DNA from: Hippasteria phrygiana
Lineage: Eukaryota > Echinodermata > Asteroidea > Valvatida > Goniasteridae
Direction: 5' to 3'
Assembly (NCBI GenBank): GCA_037893225.1
Contig: JAZGUH010000726.1
Span: 453,501 to 517,500 of the forward strand
DNA length: 64,000 nt
How positions within the stretch are numbered: position 1 is the stretch's first letter; every line of letters begins with the position of its first letter. The notes beneath the pieces were generated by a model that saw only the letters and a program-made list of their open reading frames with translations, was not told where the DNA came from and did no database searches. Shown here one piece after another: positions 22,504 to 31,276 of the stretch. Made by a program: the position numbers and the translations under genes.

Positions 22504-22690
22504 CTCCCCCAAATCTGGAGGGATTTTCTATTCTATTAAGAATATACTCACCTTCGTTACCTACATATGCATTTCCAATGCGCATGCGCACACAATACCA
22601 CTGAAAATAACAAAGCCCATGACGCAGCTCCATACACTGCACGGCCCCACCCGTTAGGACGCACTCTAGTGATCTTCCCTTTTTTTCCAG
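22504..22690 (+). repeat. DIRS inverted terminal repeat, left
   Basis: Shares CACCTTCGTTACCTACATAT, CAATGCGCATGCGCACACAA, ATGACGCAGCTCCATACACT and CACTAGAGGGCGTCC-type sequence, in inverse orientation, with 28205-28366. The terminal ~35 bp differ between the two ends, and the ICR holds both versions. Confidence 0.9.
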
Positions 22691-22728
22691 AAATAAGTTA
22701 CATGTAATCAAAGAAGTAAGGGAGGGAT

Positions 22729-22830
22729 GGTAACGAAGGTGAGTATTTTCTTAATAGAATAGAAAATCCCTCCAGATTTGGGGGAGATTCTATTACAGAA
22801 AATAATCACCTTCGTTACCTACATATGCAG
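22729..22830. repeat. DIRS internal complementary region
   Basis: Contains the inverse of the left tip (AAATCCCTCCAGATTTGGGG) fused directly to the inverse of the right tip (ATTCTATTACAGAAAATAAT), with GGTAACGAAGGTGA and TCACCTTCGTTACC at its borders. This is the circle-junction template expected of DIRS replication. Confidence 0.9.
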
Positions 22831-22984
22831 AGTAGCACCGGAAAGATTTACCAGGGAGGGGAAGGGGCCTGCAGTGTGGAGCTTAGTAGCAAGTCTGAAC
22901 TACGCCTATCTAGAGAACAAGAACCAATGATGGCAGTTAAGACATACCCGTGTGTCGACCCGACTATACTTAGCTGGCCGTGGA

Positions 22985-24398
22985 CTAACGGGTTGCTGAT
23001 CGTGCCGATGCTTGTAAAACTGTTCTGCCCATGGATCCTTCCTTTTGCAGAACGTCCTGTAAATAGCACGAAGTAAAGGTAGATGGATTCTTCCAGCAGG
23101 CTGCCTCCATAATTTCTTTTATGGGGACTCCCTGGAAGTGAGCCCATGAAGTTGTCATGCCGCGTGTCTGACGTGCTGTCACTGCCGTCCGAGTAGGCAC
23201 ATCCCCGTCAGCATGAGATGCTTGGGAAGCGCAAGCATTCCCTCGTGGCATAACTGGCAGAGCCCGGGAAGCGCAAGCATTCCCTCGTGGCTGAACTGGA
23301 AGAGCCCGGGAAGCGTAAGCATTCCCTCGTGGCTGAACTGGAAGAACCTGAGAAGCGTTTTCGTCGGATACCACCAGGGGAGACTGAGGGTCATGAGTAG
23401 TGCTGGGTGGTAAACTCTGTGCCTCCCGAGTCTGTGGTTGAGGTACTGTCGCTGGCGACAAAATTGCCTGAACAACCCATCTGGCAATTGTAGATAGAGA
23501 GGCTGGACGGTGCGGACGAATGGAAGTAATAAAGAGCTGTTGAGTCTCTCCACGGAGGGCTTGAGTGCGGGCTATGTAAAATGTTAGCGACCTGACTGGG
23601 CACCAGAGTTTGTCCTCCCGAACACTTGAAAAGGACGTGAGGCTTGGGACAAAAATATCCGGAGGTGAAAAGCTTTGGGATTGATTCTTGGTTAAGAACT
23701 GGATACGAGGGATCAAGCGAACACATCCTGGTTCCTAACGTAAATGGCCCGCTGCAATGGAAAGAGCATGAAGTTCACTTCTGCGGCGAGCCGTAGCTGT
23801 GGCAAGTAAGAAAACCGTTTTTATGGTGAGGTTACGTAGTGATGAAGAACCGGCTGGTTCGAAGGGCGCCTTGGTCAGCCTGTGAAGCACCACTGATAGG
23901 TCCCAGGAGGGGATCAGTTGTTTCAACGGAGGTCTGTCCGTGAACATGCCCTTAATGAGTTGAGTTATTGGGGGGGCTGTTGGATATGGTGGATCCATCT
24001 GAAAAGCCAAGATGTACGATGGCCATCGCTGATCTGTATCCACGAATTGTAGAGATAAGCAAGCCCGAATTGAAAAGATGGAGAAAGAAGTCCCCAATGT
24101 CTGTTAGAGATGCATTGTGGGGATCGACAGCCTGGCTGGTACACCATTTGACGTAGTGTTGCAATCGATTATCGTAAGTTCGTCGCGTAGATGGTCGTCT
24201 GCTTTTGGCTGCCATGGCTGCAGCGTCCTCAGAAAGGCCTGCCTTTCGTAGGGTGCATTTGATAGCATCCAAGCTGATAGATGCAGGCTGTCTGGATCTG
24301 GGTGCAGTATCTGTGATTTTGGTTGGGAGAGAAGATCTGGTCGTTTTGGGAGAATGATCGGAGGCCTGACGAGCAGATCGAGAATCTTGGTGAACCAT
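22985..24398 (-). pseudogene. DIRS tyrosine recombinase, frameshifted
   Basis: The recombinase starts in the frame overlapping the RT ORF (from about 24398: STRRTYDNRLQHYVKWC, a core-binding domain with IRGYRSAMA). It continues in another frame after a C7 run at about 23970 (TARRRSELHAL, first catalytic Arg), then passes an in-frame TAG at about 23735. The last part has TRGMTTSWAHFQGVPIKE and FTSCYL with the nucleophile Tyr. The box usually reading AHSTRG here reads ARQTRG, so the catalytic His is Arg. A 16-residue unit (ALPVQPRGNA...AS) is repeated three times just before that box. The enzyme would integrate the circular DNA; this copy looks dead. Confidence 0.85.
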
Positions 24399-26341
24399 GC
24401 CTGCCGTGGCCACAGGGGGGCTATCAGAATAATTCTGCACCTCTCTCGTTCTATCTTTACCAGAACCCTGCTCAGAAGGGAGATCGGTGGGAAAGCATAG
24501 CCCAGAATGTTCGTCCACTCTATGTTGAGTGCATCTGTCGCCCATGCCTGTGGGTGGTAATGGCGGGTGCAGAATGTTGGCAATTGGAAGTTCAGGTGAG
24601 ATGCAAACAGGTCGATGTGTGGGGCGTCTAAGATGTTGAATATCTGTTGCACTGTAGGAATGGACTTTCCTCGTGAAAGAGCATCCGCAATTATATTTTT
24701 GTTGCCTGCTAGGTGACTCGCCAGAAGAGAAATTCTTCGGGGGATGCACCAGTTGAGGAGTTCCCAGGTCAGCATACAGAGGGAGGGGGAGTGAGTGCCT
24801 CCCTGTCGATTCAAGTAAGATACCACTGTCGAGTTGTCCGTTTTTATCAGGACCAAGCGACCTTCCACGAACTGTGATACTGTCTTGAGAGCTCTGAAAA
24901 CTGCCAAAAGCTCCAGGTGGTTGATGTGAAGGAGACTTTCCGACTGAGACCATATTCCCGATAGGGACTTGTCGTTGAGGTGAGCTCCCCAACCGGTCTC
25001 GGAGGCGTCTGTGGTTAAGGTCACTGATGGGGACGGACGTGGAAAAACTGTGCCCGTGAGGAGGTTCTTGCGTGTCAGCCACCATTTCAGATGTGTTTGA
25101 ATGAATGGAGACACAGGAACTGGTTTGGTGATAGGATCCGACCGTGGGCGGTAATGATGGAGAAGATGGAGTTGGAGAGGACGCATTCGCAACCTGCACC
25201 ATAGAACTATATCCACCAAACTGGCCATGAAACCGAGGAGACGAAGCCATGCACGAGCTGGAAGGGATGTCACAGAAAGGAAGAGGTGAATACATTCCTC
25301 TAGAGCTGTGCATCGATCCAGTGATGGAGAGACTCTGCCTGTGATGGTATTCAGGCATGCTCCGAGAAATGTAGGTGTCTGTGTAGGGATCACGGAAGAT
25401 TTCGCGGTGTTGATGATGAATCCGAGGCTTTGAGTGAGCTCGACTGTTTTTGAAAGAGCCTCCTTGGCAATCTGACAGGACGGGCCAACTATCAGCCAGT
25501 CGTCGAGGTAGATGTAGAGATGGACATGTTGACGCCGGAGGGCTGCTGCAACCACTTTCGTAATTCTGGTGAAGACACGCGGGGCCGTGGAAAGGCCAAA
25601 TGGGAGACATTGGAATTGGTAAGTCGTATCTCGGTAAATGAATTGTAGGAATTTCTGATGATGTTTGTGGATCGGAATGTGAAGATATGCATCCTTCAGA
25701 TCTAGGGAAGTGGCCCACCATCCTTGTTGAAGTGTCTGGAGAACGACAGCGAGGGTTTCCATGCGAAAGTGTTTCGGGCGAATATACGCATTGAGTGGCC
25801 GAAGATTTATAATAGGACGCCAGTCGCCCGTCTTCTTCGGTGCCAGGAAGAAGGTTGAAGAAAAACCTGGGGTCGATGAAGGGTGAACCGGAACTATTGC
25901 CCTCTTCTCTAGTAAGGATGAAATTTCCCTCTCGAGGAACCTCCGACGGGAAGAATCTATGGGGACTGGAGTGGATCGGCGAGGGAATTCTTGAGGAGGA
26001 GGAGGTAATGTGGTGAATTCCAACTGGTACCCTGAAGAAATTGTCTGAAGAACCCAGGCATCTGACGTTATGTGAATCCATTCGTGAGAGAATTCCCGAA
26101 GCCGACCCCCTACAGGACCCGGAGCAGGGGGCATGAAAATTACACTGGTGTTGTAGTCATTAGCCCCTATTCTGTCGCGAACCTCGGGACTTGAAGGAAC
26201 GCGAATATCTGGAGGGCTGCGATTTAGCAGTTGAAGAGAAGCGGTGCATGAACCTGGGAGTCGCTGAGGACGACGTCTTGGGCTCACGAAGTACTCTAGA
26301 CTGTGGTTGTCGCAAAAAGCCTCGGCTTTGTCTGGAACCAC
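24104..26341 (-). CDS. DIRS reverse transcriptase and RNase H
   Basis: A 745-codon open frame, overlapping the gag-like ORF upstream and the recombinase downstream. RT motifs are PIINLRPLNAYI, TSLDLKDAYLHIPI (Asp of motif A), QCLPFGLSTAPRVFT, and YIYLDDWLIV with the catalytic Asp pair at about residue 290. RNase H follows near 440-560: TLTTDASETGWGAHL, HINHLELLAV, IKTDNSTVV, NIIADALSR. The C-terminal part (APHIDLFASHLN ... YAFPPISLL ... APLWPRQAWF) is a conserved block of metazoan DIRS proteins. The ORF is uninterrupted. The first 100 residues may be overlap translation rather than protein. Confidence 0.93.
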   Translation of the reverse strand: MVPDKAEAFCDNHSLEYFVSPRRRPQRLPGSCTASLQLLNRSPPDIRVPSSPEVRDRIGANDYNTSVIFMPPAPGPVGGRLREFSHEWIHITSDAWVLQTISSGYQLEFTTLPPPPQEFPRRSTPVPIDSSRRRFLEREISSLLEKRAIVPVHPSSTPGFSSTFFLAPKKTGDWRPIINLRPLNAYIRPKHFRMETLAVVLQTLQQGWWATSLDLKDAYLHIPIHKHHQKFLQFIYRDTTYQFQCLPFGLSTAPRVFTRITKVVAAALRRQHVHLYIYLDDWLIVGPSCQIAKEALSKTVELTQSLGFIINTAKSSVIPTQTPTFLGACLNTITGRVSPSLDRCTALEECIHLFLSVTSLPARAWLRLLGFMASLVDIVLWCRLRMRPLQLHLLHHYRPRSDPITKPVPVSPFIQTHLKWWLTRKNLLTGTVFPRPSPSVTLTTDASETGWGAHLNDKSLSGIWSQSESLLHINHLELLAVFRALKTVSQFVEGRLVLIKTDNSTVVSYLNRQGGTHSPSLCMLTWELLNWCIPRRISLLASHLAGNKNIIADALSRGKSIPTVQQIFNILDAPHIDLFASHLNFQLPTFCTRHYHPQAWATDALNIEWTNILGYAFPPISLLSRVLVKIERERCRIILIAPLWPRQAWFTKILDLLVRPPIILPKRPDLLSQPKSQILHPDPDSLHLSAWMLSNAPYERQAFLRTLQPWQPKADDHLRDELTIIDCNTTSNGVPARLSIPTMHL

Positions 26342-28109
26342 TGCATCTAGGATGAGAGCCCCTTTTGTAAGATGAGGAACCTGTGCGATGTAAATTGATC
26401 CTTTCCTCGGTTTTGAGACGTTTGGCCTCTTTCAGCAAGGATTCTTCAAATTTGTTGTTGAAAAGATCGCTGCCTGTCAGGGGAAGGGACTCCATTCGTT
26501 CCCTAGAGCCTTGAGAAGGCCAAAACATGTTGTCGAGGATCATAGACCTGCGAATAGATGTGGTGATGGCCGACCCAACAGCGAATTCCCGGAGGCAGGA
26601 ACTGAGGCAGTCATCCATGAACTTGAACATTGTCGGAAGAAGATCCGGGTCAACTGACGTAGGGTCTTCAGAAATCCGAGCAAGAGTATCTGAAAGAAGC
26701 AGAGAGAAACTGGAGATTTTAGCCCCATGCCTTAGGTGGCGGTCGGCATTTTCCAACATTTTACTCAGTTCCTTGGAGAGTTTGTCAGGGAAGAGAAATT
26801 TCATATTGTAGGAAGGACCAAACTTCTCAGCACGGAGTTTGTCCTGCAACTCGGTGGCAATTTTGGGTACGGTGAAGTATGTAGCGCCATCAGCTTCATT
26901 TGTTCTGAAAAGGTGCAGTTCTGCGGAAGGAATGGCCGATTTCTTCCTCAAGACATTATTAAAGGCATCATCCATGACGTCTGCACATGAACTGTCCACT
27001 GGAAAATGTACTTTCTGTGGAGGAGCACAGTATGTAGAATCCCTACGGAAGGAGGGACGAGTAGTCTCTTTAGCCGGTGAAGGTGGAGGGAATTGTAGTA
27101 ATCGACCCACTTCAGGAATCACAACATTGCCCCTTTGAGCCATGGAAGCATGCGAGAAATCTGGAAATTCCTGGTCCGAAAGACTATCTGGTGAAAATGT
27201 ACTGGAATGTAAGTACCGACCGGGTGGCGAACCCGAATGGCTACGTGAAGGAGAACTGTGGCGGGCACCATGTCGAATTGGTGAACGGGATCTGTGGCGG
27301 TCGCCATGTTGAATTGGGGAACGAGATCTGTGTCGGGCGCCATGTTGAATCGGGGAACGAGATCTGGAGCGATAAACTCGCCGGGAGGAACGATGATGAG
27401 ATCCGAGAGAATAATCATATTCGTCTCTGTAACGGCGTGGAGGGGAAGAAGGACGAAACGATACATGCTTGTCCGAGTCCCTTGCCCAGTGAACAGGTTG
27501 TGAACTGTCTCCATAATAGCAGTGATCAGGATTTCTCACTGAAACGGGGACATCCTGCCGGGGATAATGTGGAAAATTCCTATAGTCATTGTAACTGTAT
27601 GCCCAAGGGGGGCGAAAGTAAGAATGTTGCGGCTCACCATGACTCCCATGCATAAAACCTTCTCTTGGCATGCCGAGATTTATCGAGGGAGCTGGAATGC
27701 CTCCTTGGAGATTCCGAGTGAAAACCAATCCACTGGTGGGAGCGGAGCCGCTAACGCTAAACTCCACACGATGCGTAGAATTTCCGACGCTGGAAATTGG
27801 AGCATTGGCAGTAGAGATGGTCGTGGTGTAGGTATTAGCCGACGTACAAGCAGTGGTGAAAGCCCCCGAACATGTGGCCGAAGAAGACGAGTTCGGGACG
27901 GGTCGAGTCTGGTTGTCCTGCCAGTTGGTGAAAATCCGCCATTGGTCATCGGTCCAACGGCTGCAGACAGTGCAAACATTTTCGCGGCAACAGACACGAC
28001 ATCTATAGCAGGTAGAATGGTCATCGAAATCTAAGGCATTTGGAGATCCTCCACAAGATTTGCATTTAGTCCGTCGAAAGGATTTCCTTTTCGATTTAGC
28101 GTCAGACAT
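26160..28109 (-). CDS. DIRS gag-like ORF1
   Basis: The open frame from MSDAKSKRKSFRRTKCKSCG at 28109 is preferred over further upstream starts, which lie in the terminal repeat. An N-terminal Cys cluster (CKSCGG ... CYRCRVCCRENVCTVC) looks like a zinc-binding module. A middle Arg/Ser region has a 12-residue repeat (RSRSPIQHGARH). The C-terminal half has the helical region common to DIRS gag-like proteins (LFPDKLSKELSKMLENADRH). About 649 residues, uninterrupted. The presumed role is binding element RNA in a cytoplasmic particle; this is known for gag proteins in general and inferred here. Confidence 0.85.
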   Translation of the reverse strand: MSDAKSKRKSFRRTKCKSCGGSPNALDFDDHSTCYRCRVCCRENVCTVCSRWTDDQWRIFTNWQDNQTRPVPNSSSSATCSGAFTTACTSANTYTTTISTANAPISSVGNSTHRVEFSVSGSAPTSGLVFTRNLQGGIPAPSINLGMPREGFMHGSHGEPQHSYFRPPWAYSYNDYRNFPHYPRQDVPVSVRNPDHCYYGDSSQPVHWARDSDKHVSFRPSSPPRRYRDEYDYSLGSHHRSSRRVYRSRSRSPIQHGARHRSRSPIQHGDRHRSRSPIRHGARHSSPSRSHSGSPPGRYLHSSTFSPDSLSDQEFPDFSHASMAQRGNVVIPEVGRLLQFPPPSPAKETTRPSFRRDSTYCAPPQKVHFPVDSSCADVMDDAFNNVLRKKSAIPSAELHLFRTNEADGATYFTVPKIATELQDKLRAEKFGPSYNMKFLFPDKLSKELSKMLENADRHLRHGAKISSFSLLLSDTLARISEDPTSVDPDLLPTMFKFMDDCLSSCLREFAVGSAITTSIRRSMILDNMFWPSQGSRERMESLPLTGSDLFNNKFEESLLKEAKRLKTEERINLHRTGSSSYKRGSHPRCSGSRQSRGFLRQPQSRVLREPKTSSSATPRFMHRFSSTAKSQPSRYSRSFKSRGSRQNRG

Positions 28110-28204
28110 CGTGAAAAATCGGAAGTGTCGGAAATAGAAGCTCGAAGGTATGTAATGTGTGCTTCGCGGAGAGCAAAAATATTGCGTGTTGTTTGTAACG
28201 GCGC

Positions 28205-28366
28205 ACTGGAAAAAAGGGAAGATCACTAGAGGGCGTCCTAACGGGTGGGGCCGTGCAGTGTATGGAGCTGCGTCATGGGCTTTGTTATTTTCAGTGGTAT
28301 TGTGTGCGCATGCGCATTGGAAATGCATATGTAGGTAACGAAGGTGATTATTTTCTGTAATAGAAT
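28205..28366 (-). repeat. DIRS inverted terminal repeat, right
   Basis: Inverse copy of 22504-22690, ending GGTGATTATTTTCTGTAATA. It contains the presumed promoter end of the element (5' of the gag-like ORF on the minus strand). Confidence 0.9.
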
Positions 28367-28684
28367 AGGCGATATTCTAGGACTACTCAGATCAGCCGTG
28401 CCCATGGTCAAACAGGGAGTCAAAGCGCTAGGACGCGAGGCCGTAATAAGAACGGGTGTAGTAGGTATTGCACGAGACACGTTGGAAGGAAAAGACCTCA
28501 AGACAGCAGCCAAAACGAGAGTAGGACACGCCGGACCTGCTCTGATGCAACGTGCCATTTACAGCATGGAGGGGATAGCATCGAGCGGAGGGCGAAAGGG
28601 TTTAAAAAGGAAGGCAAGAGGAAGACGCGTCACTTCGTCAGCGGGCAAGCGGAAGAAAAGGTCGCTAGATATATTTGACTAATC
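28367..28684 (+). pseudogene. Polinton small basic core-like protein, 3' part
   Basis: The frame resumes right after the DIRS: GDILGLLRSAVPMVKQGVKA, a hydrophobic/amphipathic stretch, then GIARDTLEGKDLKTAAKTRV and a very basic C-terminus (GLKRKARGRR, KRKKR) ending at TAA. The pattern of a short hydrophobic segment followed by an Arg/Lys tail fits adenovirus pX/pVI-like proteins described in adintoviruses and Polintons. Function is inferred. Confidence 0.6.
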
Positions 28685-28705
28685 CATAACTGAACCCGCA
28701 TCCAC

Positions 28706-29875
28706 ATGGCTTTGATACACGATCACTCCTGCGAGTGCACCAAGTCTGAACTCGACCTGTTTACCGTGGCCCCCTACCCAAACAAGCATCGAGAAAGGCC
28801 AATGGGTAGAACATTATCCGATTTCTAACATTTCAGACGGCGGCCCCATCGAATACTTCGTCCCCGGCTTCGGTGAGGAATATATAGATCCTTCTCAGAC
28901 GCAGCTTTACGTCTTTTAAAAATATTTTCTTACACAGTCTATTCAGCCAAGTCGACGTCACGCTGAACGAAAGACTGATTTCATCATCCACGCCTACGTA
29001 TGCTTACAGAGCCATCATTGAAACCTTACTGAGCTGCGGCCAGCAAGCCAAGAAGTCGCAGCTCACGGCGTCCCCATTTGTGAAGGATACGGCGGGTAAA
29101 ATGGATCACGTTAACTCGGCAGCCGAGGAGGGCGAGACAAACGCTGGTTTAAAGAAACGGTGCATACGAGTGAAGGGGAGTCATACCGTTGACATGATAG
29201 GTCCTGTACACGGTGACATCTTCATTCAAGACAAACACCTGCTGAATGGCGTGGCCCTCAAACTCAAACTCACACGCAGCAGAGATCAATTCTGCCTCAT
29301 GGCCTCCGGACAGAACCCCCAATACAAAGTGAAAATTGTGGATTCTTTGTTGTTTATCAGGAAAGTGAAAGTCAGTTCCGCCGTCATGCTGGGCCACGTC
29401 AAAGCCCTGGAGAGAGGGACTGCTAAATACCCTCTGCGAAGGATCATCTGCAAGATGGTGTCGGTGCCTCTTACTCAAGATCACGTGTATCTGGGACAGT
29501 TACCAAGCCGCGTGACGAATGAGGCTTTCAATGGCGCCTACTCAAAAAAAAACTTCAGCTTCCAGTATTTTAACGTCAACTTTCTGACCGTGCACCTTGA
29601 CGGAGACTAAAATAATTCCGTCTGCACCCTTGAAACCCGTATTCGATCAGGACCACGGCAACTACGTCCGAGCCTTTCACACCCTCTTTTCCGGAACAGA
29701 TAAGATGTACCAGAACGAAGGCAACGACATCAGTCTGAGCGACTACGCCGAATGCTACGCACTGTACGCGTTTGACCCGAGTCCCGACGTGGCCTGCGGT
29801 GGACACTTCAGTCTGGTAAAGCACGGAAATACATTTTCACCACCCCCATCTAGCGCGATCGCTTCGCGATCCTGA
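28706..29875 (+). pseudogene. Polinton major-capsid-like protein (F54H12.2-like)
   Basis: ATG at 28706 begins MALIHDHSCECTKSELDLF, the characteristic start of F54H12.2-like proteins, then shifts frame (ISDGGPIEYFVPGFGEEYID). A gap and another shift follow near 28920. The long central frame (29080-29610) holds the best-conserved part: DMIGPVHGDIFIQDKHLLNG, LKLKLTRSRDQFCLMASG and VSSAVMLGHVKALERGTAKY. After an in-frame break the end reads RAFHTLFSGTDKMYQNEGND and GGHFSLVKHGN, running into the right terminal repeat. The family is thought to be the double-jelly-roll capsid protein of this Polinton lineage. At least three disruptions make it non-functional. Confidence 0.85.
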
Positions 29876-30268
29876 CGTGACGTTGGCCCTTGCCGTCTTC
29901 GACGGCAAGGAAAGCTGTTCAAGCGTCCGTCCCTTGGGACTCCCGCCTCACACTATTGTCACCTAATGACCCCAACTCCGTTCGTCTTCGACTCATTCCA
30001 TTAGCCTTACTACGCTACGCTACGTAGCGGCATCATCGCTAAAGCGATTACGCTTTTTTCTCAAAATACTTTCCTGACGTCACCCCGTGACGTCACTTCC
30101 ACCTTATCGCGACCATACCCTTTGACCATATGACGTCACTCACGCGACTCTCTGGGTCACAGGTCACTTCGTGACCTTTCACCTACTTTCCCCCACTCGC
30201 ACCCCCTACTTGACCTTTGCCCTAGAGGGCAAAGTCCAAAGTGATCTGGTGCACCACCCTATACTACT
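29830..30268 (-). repeat. Polinton right terminal inverted repeat
   Basis: About 439 bp, inverse of 14404-14812, ending ACCACCCTATACTACT and followed by the duplication GTCGGT. The 3' end of the capsid-like gene reads into it. Confidence 0.9.
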
Positions 30269-30274
30269 GTCGGT
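30269..30274. repeat. target-site duplication, right (GTCGGT)
   Basis: Copy of 14398-14403 immediately outside the right inverted repeat. Confidence 0.9.
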
Positions 30275-31014
30275 CTTTTGTTAAAATCGGTCCTCGGACT
30301 TACAAGCGAGATTTGTTCAGCTGTGTGACATTACAAACGAGTCTCGATACACGCTTGTGGTTAGTTGGCGTTGTCACAAGCCGTAATTTTGGACTAATCA
30401 CAAGATTGCGTTCGAGCTTAGAATTTAACAGTCTAAGAGTAAAGGGCAATGTGAAAAGGAATACCCCGTTTCCATCATCCTGAAAGTTTACTTTTGAAGA
30501 TATGTAATGACCGTATAACGAGTAAACAATATCTTCATGAAGCAGAGGAACGGCTGGGTATGTAATAAAGATAGATCATACAAGTCTCGCGATTCCACGG
30601 TGGTTTGTTTTTTAATGTAAAAATCTTCATACCAAACACCGTCTATATAGTGACAGACTCTTTAGTAAATGATACTTTGGTCTAGGGTTGAACTCATACA
30701 TTTTATAATTATTTTGGCCAGCAATTTAAAAATGCTGTGAATTGAAATATCTCCTTTTCCTTCACAAGATCACACCATGGGCAAACCATGGAGGAAAGAA
30801 ATCTCTTTTTAGAGAAAATGACGACGTACAGAGCACACTGTTCGAAACGTCGAGATGAAAATCCCACCACCGGCTCTTTTCAAAGCAAGCACTTTTTCTT
30901 TAAAAAAATATCTTTCTTCCATGGTGTACTCACAAAACCTACTTCCTTAATTAGTAGGTTCCTGCTATTCAAAAAGACTTCCGCCTAGAATATGCTCCAT
31001 ACTGCCTTACGTAC
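30275..31014. other. intron sequence
   Basis: Remaining part of the last intron of the fibrinogen-domain gene. Nothing else recognised. Confidence 0.5.
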
Positions 31015-31276
31015 CAGCCGTTCCCGAAAAGCCTTCCACCGTCAGCCTGTAGTTGTCACTCCCAGCAGCGACACTGAAGTTATCGTAGACGGCATAGGCA
31101 GAGTTGCCATCGAAGCCCGCGAGATCGACCCTTAGTTTGTAGTCGCCCTGAGCGGCGAGTCGGTGGAGGTTGTCATTGCCGAGCCAGAACTCACCGTCTA
31201 GATCGCCGAACCCTTGGCGGTAGCTCTCCCAGTCAAGGTAAAAGTCAACGGAGCCGTCCTGGCGACGCTGGAACAC
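31015..31276 (-). CDS. fibrinogen C-terminal domain, middle exon
   Basis: 262-bp exon. Acceptor CTCTTTAG precedes GTGTTCCAGCG at 31276 (phase 0), and donor GTACGT follows at 31014 (phase 1). It encodes [19 protein letters not shown], then [18 protein letters not shown] (the classic GFG...EFWLG motif), then [20 protein letters not shown] and [13 protein letters not shown]. This is the centre of the fold and joins in phase to the exons at 45446-45582 and 13877-14124. No disruption. The surrounding introns both hold complete retroelement insertions. Confidence 0.92.

Larger units (their letters stand above)
22504..28366 (-). mobile_element. DIRS retrotransposon, full length, nested in the Polinton
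   Basis: Inverted terminal repeats (22504-22690 and 28205-28366) and an internal complementary region (22729-22830) that joins copies of both ends, the diagnostic DIRS architecture. Minus-strand order is gag-like ORF, RT/RNase H ORF, tyrosine recombinase, ICR. There is no target duplication, as expected for recombinase-mediated insertion. Ends were set from the junction inside the ICR, where GGGGGAG meets ATTCTATTAC. It is 5,863 bp and near complete, but the recombinase gene carries a frameshift, a stop and an active-site change. Confidence 0.95.
14404..30268 (+). mobile_element. degenerate Polinton/Maverick with nested insertions
   Basis: Bounded by long terminal inverted repeats starting AGTAGTATAGGGTGGT and flanked by the 6-bp duplication GTCGGT. 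Both fit Polintons, which have 5'-AG ends. Plus-strand genes inside are integrase with chromodomain, a capsid-associated protein, a small basic core-like protein and a major-capsid-like protein of the type annotated as F54H12.2-like in animal genomes. Total length is 15,865 bp, of which about 5.9 kb is a DIRS insert, leaving about 10 kb against the usual 15-20 kb. I found no protein-primed DNA polymerase, packaging ATPase or protease, so the left half is probably deleted. All genes are broken, so it is a fossil. It lies wholly inside one intron of the fibrinogen-domain gene. Confidence 0.92.

Noticed and set aside
23213..23413. Plus-strand frame with ASIPSWLNWKSPGS repeats
   Set aside because: Antisense of the 48-bp minisatellite in the recombinase gene.
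24400..26081. Most of the 709-codon minus-strand frame overlapping the RT ORF
   Set aside because: Only its last ~150 codons look like recombinase; the rest is an overlapping shadow of RT/RNase H.
26527..28034. Several plus-strand frames of 60-190 codons inside the DIRS gag-like region
   Set aside because: Antisense to a clear gag-like ORF with RS repeats; composition explained by the coding strand.
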